Shown: positions 15,900 through 24,540 of the stretch, piece by piece
Layout of the letters: the number at the start of each line of letters is the position of its first letter
Numbering within the stretch: the first letter of the stretch is position 1
Assembly: GCA_017409265.1 (NCBI GenBank)
Contig: JAFQSY010000039.1
Span: 1 to 64,000 of the forward strand
Direction of reading: 5' to 3'
DNA from: Clostridia bacterium
Lineage (GTDB): Bacteria > Bacillota > Clostridia > Oscillospirales > Acutalibacteraceae
Length of the DNA: 64,000 nt
Notes under the pieces: model-generated
The model's database searches: none
Told to the model about the DNA's origin: nothing
The model's input: the letters and a program-made list of their open reading frames with translations, nothing else
Translations under genes and position numbers: made by a program

Positions 15900-17738
15900 A
15901 TGACAAACAAGAGAAAACTTGCGGCAATCTGTATTGTTATTGCCCTTCTCGGCTCAATGCTCTGCACATTCGGATTTGCAATTGCAGACGATTCGGCTGA
16001 TGCCGCTGTTACAACAGGCGAGGCTGTTATACTTGCAGCTCCTGTTGAATCGGCAGGCACCGTATTTTCGGTTGATGTTGACGGCGAGGCTGTTGAATAC
16101 GACCTTTCCGACGGCGACTCCGCTCATGCTTATGTTGATTCATATGCAGACAATCTTACAAACGACCCCGGCTTTAAAGAACATATTGTTGCGGCTATCG
16201 AAAAAGTTCGTGAAAGCATAGGCAAGTATGCGTCAATCTGGGCACTTGTTCCTCCCGTTATCGCTATCGTTCTTGCCCTTATCACCAAGGAAGTTTATTC
16301 TTCGCTTATCATCGGTATTATTGCAGGCGGCTTCATTTTTGCAGGCGGTAACTTTGAAACAGCTGTCAACCATGTTCTTTTCGACGGCTTTGTTGCAAGC
16401 CTTTCGGACAGCTACAACATGGGTATCATTGTCTTCCTTGTTCTTCTCGGAATGCTTGTTTCGCTTATGAACAAGGCAGGCGGTTCCGCAGCTTTCGGCA
16501 GATGGGCTTCAAAGCACATCAAGTCAAGAACCGGTGCACAGCTTGCAACAATCCTTCTTGGCTGCCTTATCTTCATTGATGACTATTTTAACTGCCTTAC
16601 AGTCGGCTCGGTTATGAGACCCGTATGCGACGAAAAGAAGGTTTCGAGAGCAAAGCTTTCATATCTTATTGATGCTACTGCGGCTCCCGTCTGCATTATC
16701 GCTCCCATTTCTTCGTGGGCAGCAGCTGTTGCAGGCTTTGCAAGAGGCGCAGGCGCCGAAAGCGGTATCAGTCTTTTTGTTCAGGCTATTCCTTATAACT
16801 TCTACGCTCTCTTCTCTATTCTTATGATGGTTGTTCTTGCAGTCTCAAAAGCAGATTACGGTCCCATGAGACTTCACGAAAGAAATGCTCTTGAAAAGGG
16901 TGACCTCTTCACAACAGGCGACAGAGTTGTTAATGACGATGCAGAAGTTAACCCCAAGGGTAAGGTTATCGACCTCGTTCTTCCCGTTGTTGTTCTTATC
17001 ATCACCTGCGTTATCGGTATGATTTATTCGGGCGGTTTCTTCAGCGGAGAAAGCTTCATTGATTCGTTCTCAAATTCTGATGCTTCCGTAGGTCTTGTTA
17101 TCGGCTCTGCAATCGCAATTGTATTTGCAGTTGTTTATTTCCTTATCAGAAGAGTTATCAGCTTCAAGGATATCATGTCTTCTCTTCCCGACGGATTCAA
17201 GGCAATGGTTCCCGCTATCCTCATTCTTACATGCGCATGGACTCTCAAGGCTATGACAGACAGCCTCGGCGCAAAGATTTATATTTCACAGCTTGTTGAA
17301 GGCAGCGCAGGTGCTTTCCAGGCACTTCTTCCCGCAATCATCTTCCTTATTGCTGTCGGTCTTTCATTCGCAACAGGAACATCATGGGGCACATTCGGTA
17401 TTCTTATCCCCATCGTTCTCAGCGTGTTTGAAGCAACAAATCCCCTTATGATTGTTTCTATTTCGGCATGTATGGCAGGCGCAGTTTGCGGCGACCATTG
17501 TTCACCTATCTCCGACACAACAATCATGGCTTCAGCCGGCGCACAGTGCAACCATATCAATCACGTTTCAACCCAGCTTCCCTATGCAATGACCGTTGCA
17601 GGAATCTCGTTTGTAACATATGTTGTTGCAGGTCTTCTTGCAAAGTCGGGTCTTGCAATTGTTGCTCTTCCCGTCGGTGCAGTTCTCACAGTTGCAGCTC
17701 TCCTCGTTATCAAGAGTGTTGCAAAGAAAAAAGCATAA
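15900..17738 (+). CDS. NhaC-family transporter, probable lysine uptake
   Basis: A 612-residue membrane protein. The first 33 residues look like a cleavable signal peptide ending near FAIADD, followed by an acidic extracytoplasmic region of about 80 residues, then the NhaC-type antiporter domain (about 115-605, 11-12 membrane segments). Family-like stretches include IDDYFNCLTVGSVMRP, FATGTSWGTFGILIPI and CMAGAVCGDHCSPISDTT. NhaC proteins are Na+/H+ antiporters, but riboswitch-controlled members (LysW type) have been inferred to import lysine; the upstream L box supports that reading. ATG 15900 is preferred over an upstream TTG because GGAGG lies 7 bp before it. The extra N-terminal region is unusual. 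Confidence 0.85.
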   Translation: MTNKRKLAAICIVIALLGSMLCTFGFAIADDSADAAVTTGEAVILAAPVESAGTVFSVDVDGEAVEYDLSDGDSAHAYVDSYADNLTNDPGFKEHIVAAIEKVRESIGKYASIWALVPPVIAIVLALITKEVYSSLIIGIIAGGFIFAGGNFETAVNHVLFDGFVASLSDSYNMGIIVFLVLLGMLVSLMNKAGGSAAFGRWASKHIKSRTGAQLATILLGCLIFIDDYFNCLTVGSVMRPVCDEKKVSRAKLSYLIDATAAPVCIIAPISSWAAAVAGFARGAGAESGISLFVQAIPYNFYALFSILMMVVLAVSKADYGPMRLHERNALEKGDLFTTGDRVVNDDAEVNPKGKVIDLVLPVVVLIITCVIGMIYSGGFFSGESFIDSFSNSDASVGLVIGSAIAIVFAVVYFLIRRVISFKDIMSSLPDGFKAMVPAILILTCAWTLKAMTDSLGAKIYISQLVEGSAGAFQALLPAIIFLIAVGLSFATGTSWGTFGILIPIVLSVFEATNPLMIVSISACMAGAVCGDHCSPISDTTIMASAGAQCNHINHVSTQLPYAMTVAGISFVTYVVAGLLAKSGLAIVALPVGAVLTVAALLVIKSVAKKKA

Positions 17739-17764
17739 TTTTCTGCACAGGTTGAATTGAAAAC

Positions 17765-17792
17765 AGAGCCTTCCGTCAAAACGGAGGGCTCT
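17765..17792 (+). terminator. Intrinsic terminator
   Basis: AGAGCC(T)TCCGT, loop CAAA, ACGGA(G)GGCTCT, then TGATTTTT. The T-run overlaps the -35 box of the next gene. Confidence 0.8.
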
Positions 17793-17819
17793 TGATTTTT
17801 AAGTGTGTAATGGTATAAT
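17792..17819 (+). promoter_or_regulatory. Sigma-A-like promoter for GH2 gene
   Basis: TTGATT (17792-17797), 16-bp spacer, TATAAT (17814-17819), about 38 bp before the start codon. Confidence 0.65.
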
Positions 17820-17857
17820 AAAAACAGAACAACAGGGAAAGCGAAGGTGACATAAAA

Positions 17858-20023
17858 ATGAGAAAAGTAACAAACATCAATCAGGGTTGGAATTTCATTA
17901 AAGACGGAATTTCGGAAAAGGTAGATTTGCCGCATACATGGAATGCGTTTGACGGTCAGGGCGGAGAAGAAACATATTACAGAGGCAGATGCGTTTACGA
18001 AAGAAACATTCCCTTTTTTGAGGGAAGAGTTTATCTTGAACTCAACGGTGTCAATACAGTCTGTGAGGTTTTTGTTAACGGAATTTATATCGGCAGTCAT
18101 GAAAACGGCTATTCGATGTTCCGCTATGAAATTACGGATTTTATCAAAGCAGATGAAGAAAATTCAATCAGAATTATTGTTGATAACAGCGCAAATGAAT
18201 ATCTCTATCCCGAAATGGCGGATTTTACATTTTACGGCGGAATTTACAGAGATGTCAACATAATCAGCGAAGTTTCAAAGTCGCATTTTGCGTTGCTTGA
18301 CATGAGCCTTTGCGGTATGTATATCACGCCCAAGGCAGACGGAAGAGTTTTTGTCAAGAGTCTTGTTGAGGGCAGCTGTATGGGTCTTACAAAGGAGTTT
18401 GTCATCACCGATGCCGACGGCAAAAAGATTGCAAAAACCGAGACAGATGCAGACAGAGATGCCGTTAAGCTCTTTATTGAGGAGCCGGTTCTCTGGAATG
18501 CAACCGAAAATCCGTATCTTTACACAATGACCGCAAGGCTTAAAAAAGACGGTGCGGTTATTGATGAGGTCAGCGACAGATTCGGCGTACGCGAATTTTA
18601 TTTTGACAGCGAAAAGGGTTTTTTTCTTAACGGAAAACATGTAAAAATGAAGGGCGTTTCAAGACATCAGGATTGGGAGGAACTTGGAAATGCGCTTACA
18701 ATTGAAGAACACAAAAAAGATATAGAATTAATCAAAGAGGTGGGAGCAAACTCAATCAGACTTGCTCATTACCAGCATGATGAAAAATTTTATGACCTTT
18801 GTGACGAAGCGGGCTTCCTTGTATGGGCGGAAATACCCGTTATATCAAAATTCAGCAAGAAAAAGCAGGAGCAGGCAAAGTTCATGCTTGAAGAGCTTAT
18901 AAGACAGAATTATAATCACCCTTCAATCTTCTGCTGGAGCGTTGCAAATGAAATTTCAATAGGTGGCGCAGGCGGAGGAGTTAACGATGGCATAAGAGAG
19001 CTTAACGCTATTGCCCATGCCCTTGATTCAACAAGACCCACAGCAACGGCGCAGGTTACTTTCAGTTCGGTTAATTCAAAGCTCAACGATATTCCCGATA
19101 TTCTCGGTTATAATCAGTATTTCGGCTGGTATGTTCAGACTGTTGAACAGATTGATAAGTGGCTCGATGATTTCCATGCAAAGAAGCCTGAAATCAAGCT
19201 CTGCATCTCCGAATACGGTGCGGAGGCTGTAACAACCCTGCATTCCGCAAATCCCGTTCAGGGTGACTATACAGAGGAGTATCAGGCATATTACCATGAG
19301 CATTACGTTAAGGCTCTTACCGAAAGAGACTGGCTCTGGGGCTCATATGTATGGAATATGTTTGATTTCGGCTCTGCGTTCAGAAATGAGGGCGGGGTCA
19401 GAGGCAGAAACAACAAGGGTCTTGTGACCTTCGACAGAAAAATCAAGAAGGATTCTTTTTATGTTTACAAAGCTCATTGGTCAGATGAAAAGTTCGTTCA
19501 TATTGCCGGTGAAAGATTTGCGGACAGACCTACGGGCGAGCAGAAAATCAAGGTTTATTCAAACTGTGACAAGGTAACTTTGACCGTCAACGGCGAAAAG
19601 GCCGAGCTTTCGGGTGATAAAATTTTTGTTTTTGATGCTGTTATCAAAGAGGGTAAAAACGTTATCACGGCAAAATCAGGCAAGTGCGCTCACAAAATTG
19701 TTATTAACGGAACAGATATCCCCAACCCCGATTACAGTCTTCCCGAGGGAGGACAGAGTTTCGTGAGGAATTGGTTTAATTCAAGCGAGGATATCAACCC
19801 CGATAATCTTTCACTCAACGACAGTCTCGGCGATATTCTTTTTAACGGCGAGGTTCAGAAGCTGATAAAGAATCATGCGGGCGTAACCCTTGATTCTCCC
19901 GTCCTTAAACCGCTCGGCAAAATTCCTCTCAAGCCTATCAGCAAGGCGGCGTCATTCCTCGGTGCAGATAATGTTATAAACCTTGCAAATCAATTCCTTC
20001 AGACAATTGAAAAAGATAAATAA
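17858..20023 (+). CDS. Glycoside hydrolase family 2
   Basis: A 721-residue GH2 enzyme (beta-galactosidase/beta-glucuronidase clan). Order: jelly-roll sugar-binding domain (about 1-160, with CEVFVNGIYIG), immunoglobulin-like domain (about 165-250), TIM barrel (about 255-545) and a C-terminal beta domain plus unassigned tail. The barrel begins FFLNGKHVKMKGVSRHQD; the acid/base Glu is in SVANEISIGG (about 366) and the nucleophile Glu in ISEYGAEA (about 451). No signal peptide is seen, so it acts on imported oligosaccharides. The first sugar cannot be named with certainty. It may share a transcript with the acyltransferase 26 bp downstream. Confidence 0.92.
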   Translation: MRKVTNINQGWNFIKDGISEKVDLPHTWNAFDGQGGEETYYRGRCVYERNIPFFEGRVYLELNGVNTVCEVFVNGIYIGSHENGYSMFRYEITDFIKADEENSIRIIVDNSANEYLYPEMADFTFYGGIYRDVNIISEVSKSHFALLDMSLCGMYITPKADGRVFVKSLVEGSCMGLTKEFVITDADGKKIAKTETDADRDAVKLFIEEPVLWNATENPYLYTMTARLKKDGAVIDEVSDRFGVREFYFDSEKGFFLNGKHVKMKGVSRHQDWEELGNALTIEEHKKDIELIKEVGANSIRLAHYQHDEKFYDLCDEAGFLVWAEIPVISKFSKKKQEQAKFMLEELIRQNYNHPSIFCWSVANEISIGGAGGGVNDGIRELNAIAHALDSTRPTATAQVTFSSVNSKLNDIPDILGYNQYFGWYVQTVEQIDKWLDDFHAKKPEIKLCISEYGAEAVTTLHSANPVQGDYTEEYQAYYHEHYVKALTERDWLWGSYVWNMFDFGSAFRNEGGVRGRNNKGLVTFDRKIKKDSFYVYKAHWSDEKFVHIAGERFADRPTGEQKIKVYSNCDKVTLTVNGEKAELSGDKIFVFDAVIKEGKNVITAKSGKCAHKIVINGTDIPNPDYSLPEGGQSFVRNWFNSSEDINPDNLSLNDSLGDILFNGEVQKLIKNHAGVTLDSPVLKPLGKIPLKPISKAASFLGADNVINLANQFLQTIEKDK

Positions 20024-20049
20024 AACTGTTTTTGAATTGAGGAGAAAAC

Positions 20050-21108
20050 ATGGTTATTTTTATTGTGATGCTTTTGTTGCTTTGCCTTTTCGAAATAAAA
20101 TTCACAGGCAAAAACGGCTTTGAGGACTATATGTCCCCGAAAAAAACGGGGGCAATAAAAGGCATTTTTGTTATCATAGTTGTACTTTCGCATCTTCGGC
20201 AGTATATAACGCTTGATGCATCATGGTATAATGTATCGTTTCAGAAATTCATGGTTTTTCTGGGTCAGCTTATGGTTGTCATGTTCCTCTTTTATTCAGG
20301 CTACGGAGTTTTGCTCGGACTTGAGAAAAAAGAGGGTTACGCAAAGTCAATCATAACAAAGCGAGTTCCGAAGGTGTTTATTCATTACGATATAGCGGTC
20401 GTTGTTTTCTTTGTTCTCGGTCACCTTACGGGAACAAAATACCCGATAAAAAGGCTGCTGCTCTCTCTCGTCGGCCTTGACGGAGTGGGCAACAGCGTGT
20501 GGTTTATTGTTGTTATTATTGCACTTTATATCGTAACGTTTTTTGCATTTATTATTGTCCGCAGGAATGTTGTTGTCGGAACGGCAATCACAACCGTTCT
20601 TTCGGTCGGACTTGTTGTGTTTTTCTGTTATTTCAGAGAAGGTCAGTATTGGTGGTATGACACGGTTATGTGTTACCCCTTGGGTATGTGGTATGCAATT
20701 GCAAAGCCCTATATTGATAAAAAGCTTATGCCGTCATTCGGCAAGTGGTTTGCCTGCACGGCGGTATCAATTGCGGCTTTTATCGCTTTGAGAGAGCTTC
20801 GTTTTTCGATGAACGGCTCGAGAACCGTATTTATATTTGAAGCGCTTGTGTTTGCTCTTGTGATTGTTTTTGTTTCAATGAGAATGAGTATCTGCAATCC
20901 CGTTCTTTGCTGGTTCGGAAAGCGTGTTTTCGGAATATACATTCTTCAGCGGATACCGATGATTGTTTTGAGTTATTTCGGGCTTAACGACAAGCCGTTT
21001 CTTTTCTCTGCGGCATGCTTTGCAATTACGATAGTCCTTGCCGAGATTTTTGAACGACTGACGGATAAGCTTGATATTGCGCTGAAACTGACAAAGAAAA
21101 ATTCATAA
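20050..21108 (+). CDS. Membrane acyltransferase (acyltransferase 3 family)
   Basis: A 352-residue polytopic protein with about ten membrane helices. The start of the core, GAIKGIFVIIVVLSHLRQYI, carries the conserved R/K-G-x-x-x-I-x-x-V-x-x-H pattern of acyltransferase-3 proteins, which O-acylate surface sugars; the His of SHLRQY is the likely catalytic residue. GVVGNSVWFIVVIIALYIV-like and FGIYILQRIPM segments also fit. Acceptor and donor unknown. A TTGAGGAG site precedes the ATG. The 26-bp gap after the GH2 gene suggests coexpression, though a functional link is not obvious. Confidence 0.78.
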   Translation: MVIFIVMLLLLCLFEIKFTGKNGFEDYMSPKKTGAIKGIFVIIVVLSHLRQYITLDASWYNVSFQKFMVFLGQLMVVMFLFYSGYGVLLGLEKKEGYAKSIITKRVPKVFIHYDIAVVVFFVLGHLTGTKYPIKRLLLSLVGLDGVGNSVWFIVVIIALYIVTFFAFIIVRRNVVVGTAITTVLSVGLVVFFCYFREGQYWWYDTVMCYPLGMWYAIAKPYIDKKLMPSFGKWFACTAVSIAAFIALRELRFSMNGSRTVFIFEALVFALVIVFVSMRMSICNPVLCWFGKRVFGIYILQRIPMIVLSYFGLNDKPFLFSAACFAITIVLAEIFERLTDKLDIALKLTKKNS

Positions 21109-21202
21109 TGCACCATTGAAGCAGTAACACATTTTTTACCGACGCATAAGATGTGAATGTAAGCGGTTGAAAAGCTGCTTAACCGGAAACGGAGGTAAGA
21201 TC

Positions 21203-21346
21203 ATGGGTTGCGGATGCAATAACAACTGGTGCCTTTTTATCATCCTTATTCTTCTCTTCTGTAACGGCGACTGCGGTAACAACAACTGCGGTTGCGGCTG
21301 TCAGGTGAGCAGAGGCAATGACTGCGGCTGTGGCTGCGGCTGCTAA
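21203..21346 (+). CDS. Cys/Gly-rich microprotein with one hydrophobic helix
   Basis: A 47-residue open frame, too short for most gene calls, with a strong ribosome binding site (ACGGAGGTAAG, 7 bp before ATG). It starts MGCGCNNNWC, has one hydrophobic helix LFIILILLF (residues 11-19), and ends in a Cys-rich tail with CGCGC and CGCGCGC motifs. Twelve of 47 residues are cysteine, so metal or cluster binding, or a disulfide-rich surface peptide, is possible. No known family is assigned; small Cys/Gly-rich membrane peptides of similar look occur in clostridial genomes. Its stop overlaps the stop of the convergent dehydrogenase gene. Confidence 0.65.
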   Translation: MGCGCNNNWCLFIILILLFCNGDCGNNNCGCGCQVSRGNDCGCGCGC

Positions 21347-22449
21347 AACTTAACCCCCGCAAGAATTTCCGCCGCCTCTCTCTGCGTTAATCCGCCGGGT
21401 GAGGCGGTAAAATTTCTCGGAATTACGCTCTGCCAGCGCAGGGCGTATTTTTTTGCATCTTCTTTGCTGATAACAGCGCCGTTGAGGTCGGTGAGAGAAG
21501 CTATAACAGCTTTTACTTTGCCGATTTCATCTGTCATCCGGATAAAATCGCCGAATTTTTCGTTTGAATATTCAGCGCACCTGTCGATGAACGGTGAGAA
21601 AAATGCGGCGCATGCCATGCCGTGGGGAATGCCGTAGTTTTCGGTCAGAACATAGCCGAGAGGATGGGGGAATGCCGTTCCGCAGGTGTTGATAACAAGC
21701 CCTGCATAAATTGATGTGTAATAGAGCTTTTCGCGGATGTTGCAGGGAATCTCATCTGTTTTTGAAAGAATTTCAAGGCATGAATAAAGCTCGGGAATGC
21801 ATTTCTCGGCAAAGAGGCGCAGAACGCCCTCACATTTTTGAGTGAAGAAACCTTCAACGGCATGGGCAAACGCATCGAGAGCGGTAGAAACAGTTGTTTT
21901 ATATGACATTGAGCAGGTGTATTTCGGGTCACAGAAAGAAACTGCTGCATAGCAGTCGGGGCCCGAAATACTCTTTTTTATTCCCGTTTTGTCGTTTGTA
22001 AGGACTGCAACTGCCGTAACCTCGCTGCCTGTGCCTGCGGTTGTACCGATAAGAGCAACGGGAAGAGCCTTGTTTGAATACTTCCTTTTGTAAATATCAA
22101 TTGGTGAAAGGTCGGAATTTGAGGCGTAGATTGCAATCGCTTTTGATGCGTCGAGAACCGAACCGCCGCCAATGCCGAGGATGAAATCCGCGTCTGCTTC
22201 TCTTGCTGCGGCTCCTGCTTTATGGCATGAGGAAATCAGCGGATTTTCACCGATTTCATCAAAAATACTGCATGAAATGTTTTCTTTTTCGAGTGCGGAA
22301 ATTGCATCATCAAGCGCGCCGCTGCATCTGGCGCTGTTTTTGCCTGTCACAATAAGACAGTTTTTGCCGAGCGAAAGCAATGAAGAATTGTCGGCAACGC
22401 AATTGTTGCCCCATACACATTTTACGGGCATATATATCGAATAAGACAT
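21343..22449 (-). CDS. Iron-containing alcohol dehydrogenase
   Basis: A 368-residue group III (Fe-ADH) NAD(P)-dependent alcohol dehydrogenase. Visible: NAD-binding GIGGGSVLDASKAIA, GTTAGTGSEVTAVAV, and the metal-binding pattern with His in DAFAHAVEGFF, FPHPLGY and GIPHGMACA. Closest in look to 1,3-propanediol/butanol dehydrogenase types, but the substrate is open. An AGGAG site precedes ATG 22449. Monocistronic, converging with the Cys-rich microprotein with a 4-bp overlap of ends. Confidence 0.9.
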   Translation of the reverse strand: MSYSIYMPVKCVWGNNCVADNSSLLSLGKNCLIVTGKNSARCSGALDDAISALEKENISCSIFDEIGENPLISSCHKAGAAAREADADFILGIGGGSVLDASKAIAIYASNSDLSPIDIYKRKYSNKALPVALIGTTAGTGSEVTAVAVLTNDKTGIKKSISGPDCYAAVSFCDPKYTCSMSYKTTVSTALDAFAHAVEGFFTQKCEGVLRLFAEKCIPELYSCLEILSKTDEIPCNIREKLYYTSIYAGLVINTCGTAFPHPLGYVLTENYGIPHGMACAAFFSPFIDRCAEYSNEKFGDFIRMTDEIGKVKAVIASLTDLNGAVISKEDAKKYALRWQSVIPRNFTASPGGLTQREAAEILAGVKF

Positions 22450-22549
22450 AGTGACAACTCCTTTAAAACTACTTTATAGAATATTACCATATTTTGCATT
22501 AAAATGAAACATTTTTCATATAATTTTATGATATATGTAACAAAAACTA

Positions 22550-22578
22550 TTGAAATGTGACACAATTAGGTGTATTAT
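22550..22578 (+). promoter_or_regulatory. Sigma-A promoter of apbE-rnf operon
   Basis: TTGAAA (22550-22555), 17-bp spacer ending GGTG, TATTAT (22573-22578), about 33 bp before the apbE start. Confidence 0.75.
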
Positions 22579-22610
22579 ATATTATTATAATTAATATGGG
22601 GAGGAAGGCG

Positions 22611-23609
22611 ATGAAAAAGACGGCTGCAGCCGTTGCCGTGATTCTTGTTGCGGTTCTGGCGGTGTTTGTTTTTTATGACGGAGTGCTTAACAAAACCTCC
22701 GATGCCGATTTCTTCTCAATGAATACCTATGTTTCGGCAAAGGTAACGGGTTATGAATCCGACCTGTGCACGGCGGAAATTCAGAAGATTGTTGAAAACC
22801 TTGACACGGAGATTCTTTCAAGAACAGCCGAAAATTCGCTTGTGTCGCAGATTAACAAAAACGGCGGCGGAGAGCTTGACCTTCAGACAGCGGCTTATTT
22901 TTCGCTTCTTCTTGATGTGTGCAGGCAGAGCGCAGGAGCATTTGATTTTACGCTCGGCGCGGTAAGCGATTTGTGGAGCTTCGGCTCAAGTCCGAAAATT
23001 CCCGATGAAAACGAGCTTTTGGAGGCTCTTTCTCACAGCGGATATGAAAAAATAGTCCTTTCGGGTAACAGCATTGAGCTGCAGGATAAATCAGCGGTGC
23101 TTGATTTCGGCGCATCGGGCAAAGGAATTTCGCTTGATTCGATAAAGGCTTGTCTTGAAACCCGTGATATCAAGAATGCGGTTGTCAGCGTCGGCGGCAG
23201 TTCACTTCTCTTCGGTGATAAAGATTTTACTGTCGGTATCAGAAACCCCGAAGGAAATGCGGGCAGCTATATTGCGAAGCTTCATATCGGTGAAGGCTGT
23301 GTTTCAACCTCGGGCAGCTATGAGCAGTCTTTTGAGGAAAACGGAAAAACCTATCACCATATTCTTGACCCCGAGACGGGATATCCCGTTGATAACGGTC
23401 TTGTCGGGGTAACAATCGTTTCCGAAAGCGGACTTTTGAGCGATGTACTTTCGACTGCATGTTTTGTACTTGGCGTTGAAAAAGGCTCTGCTCTTGCGGC
23501 TGAATACGGCTGCACGGCGATTTTTGTTACCGAAGATAAAAAAATTCATGTTGAGGGCAATTCCGATATCATTGAAATAACGGATTCCTCATATACTTTG
23601 GCGGAATGA
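22611..23609 (+). CDS. apbE: ApbE-family FMN transferase
   Basis: A 332-residue membrane-anchored FAD:protein FMN transferase. An N-terminal hydrophobic segment (about 4-22) exports it; the ApbE domain then shows SMNTYVSAKV, GAFDFTLGAVSDLWSFG, LDFGASGKGISLD and HHILDPETGYPVDN, plus DVLSTACFVLG with the Mg-binding Asp. ApbE attaches FMN to a Thr of RnfD and RnfG, both encoded downstream in this operon. A longer frame starts at 22557, but GGGGAGG lies just before ATG 22611 and that start gives the signal anchor. The stop overlaps the next start (ATGA). Confidence 0.92.
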   Translation: MKKTAAAVAVILVAVLAVFVFYDGVLNKTSDADFFSMNTYVSAKVTGYESDLCTAEIQKIVENLDTEILSRTAENSLVSQINKNGGGELDLQTAAYFSLLLDVCRQSAGAFDFTLGAVSDLWSFGSSPKIPDENELLEALSHSGYEKIVLSGNSIELQDKSAVLDFGASGKGISLDSIKACLETRDIKNAVVSVGGSSLLFGDKDFTVGIRNPEGNAGSYIAKLHIGEGCVSTSGSYEQSFEENGKTYHHILDPETGYPVDNGLVGVTIVSESGLLSDVLSTACFVLGVEKGSALAAEYGCTAIFVTEDKKIHVEGNSDIIEITDSSYTLAE

Positions 23610-23983
23610 GAATGAATGTTAAGCTTTTCAGAAAAGGGGATATTGCTGTTATCGCCATTATTATCATTGCGGCAATTGCGTTTGCATATTTCAGCTTTTC
23701 GGACAGCGAAAATCTGCAGGCGGTTATCACCGTTGACGGCGAAGTTGTCGAAACGCTTGATTTATCCTCTGTTAAAGAACGGATTGTTATAACTCCCGAA
23801 ACGGAGCCGAAGGTTGTTATCGTTGCAGAAAACGGAGAAATCCGATTTGATTCCGCCGAATGCGAGGACAGGCTCTGTGTTAATTCGGGAAGCCTTAAAA
23901 AAGGCGGAGATACGGCTGTCTGCCTGCCTGCGAAAACGGTTATAACCGTTATGGGCTCTGATGTTGATGCTGTGGTTTATTGA
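23606..23983 (+). CDS. NusG domain II-containing protein
   Basis: A 125-residue protein with one N-terminal membrane segment (about 11-28) and a small extracytoplasmic beta domain of the NusG_II type, including VVIVAENGEIRFDSAECEDRLCVNSG and CLPAKTVITV. Such proteins recur beside rnf and apbE genes in clostridia; a role in assembly or redox linked to Rnf is suggested only by context. The two-Cys segment CEDRLC is a feature of the family. ATGA overlap with apbE and close spacing to the next gene indicate tight coupling. Confidence 0.82.
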   Translation: MRMNVKLFRKGDIAVIAIIIIAAIAFAYFSFSDSENLQAVITVDGEVVETLDLSSVKERIVITPETEPKVVIVAENGEIRFDSAECEDRLCVNSGSLKKGGDTAVCLPAKTVITVMGSDVDAVVY

Positions 23984-23985
23984 TT

Positions 23986-24522
23986 ATGAAAAGAAATCCT
24001 GCTTATAAAATCGCGCTTCCTGCGATACTTTGCGCATTGGCGCTGTCACTCGGCTTTCTTGAAAGCTTGATTCCGCCTTTGCCGCTTTTCCCTCCGGGTG
24101 CAAAGCCCGGATTTTCAAACATAATAACCATGTTTGCCGCAGGCAATCTGGGATTGTCCTCGGCAGCCGTAATCGCACTTGTCAAAGGTCTTTTTGCATT
24201 TGTCACAAGGGGTGCAGCGGCAGGGATAATGAGCCTTTCGGGCGGCTTGATTTCAGCGCTTGCGATGTATTTGTTGATGCGGTTTGCAAGGAAATTTCTC
24301 GGCATGGTGGGAATATCAGTCATCTGTGCCGCTGTGCATAACCTCGGTCAGCTTGCGGCGGCTGTGTTTATCACAGGCACGGCGGATGTTATATATTATG
24401 CGCCGGTACTTCTGATTTTCGGTGTTATAACAGGAGCGCTGACGGGTATTATTCTCGGGTCGGTTACACCCGTGCTTAAAAAAATGAAAAAACACTTTTA
24501 CGGTTTGGATAATTTCAAATAA
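23986..24522 (+). CDS. Gx transporter family membrane protein
   Basis: A 178-residue protein with five or six hydrophobic segments, of the family once named heptaprenyl diphosphate synthase component I and now Gx transporter. Family-like stretches: LGFLESLIPPLPLFPPGAKPGFSN and ALVKGLFAFVTRGAAAGIMSLSGG. It resembles ECF-type S components. Found recurrently between apbE/NusG-II and rnfC in clostridia; a flavin- or quinone-related role is possible but unproven. ATG 23986 is chosen just after the previous stop; an upstream TTG overlaps it. Confidence 0.8.
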   Translation: MKRNPAYKIALPAILCALALSLGFLESLIPPLPLFPPGAKPGFSNIITMFAAGNLGLSSAAVIALVKGLFAFVTRGAAAGIMSLSGGLISALAMYLLMRFARKFLGMVGISVICAAVHNLGQLAAAVFITGTADVIYYAPVLLIFGVITGALTGIILGSVTPVLKKMKKHFYGLDNFK

Positions 24523-24540
24523 GATTCAGGAGGAGATATT

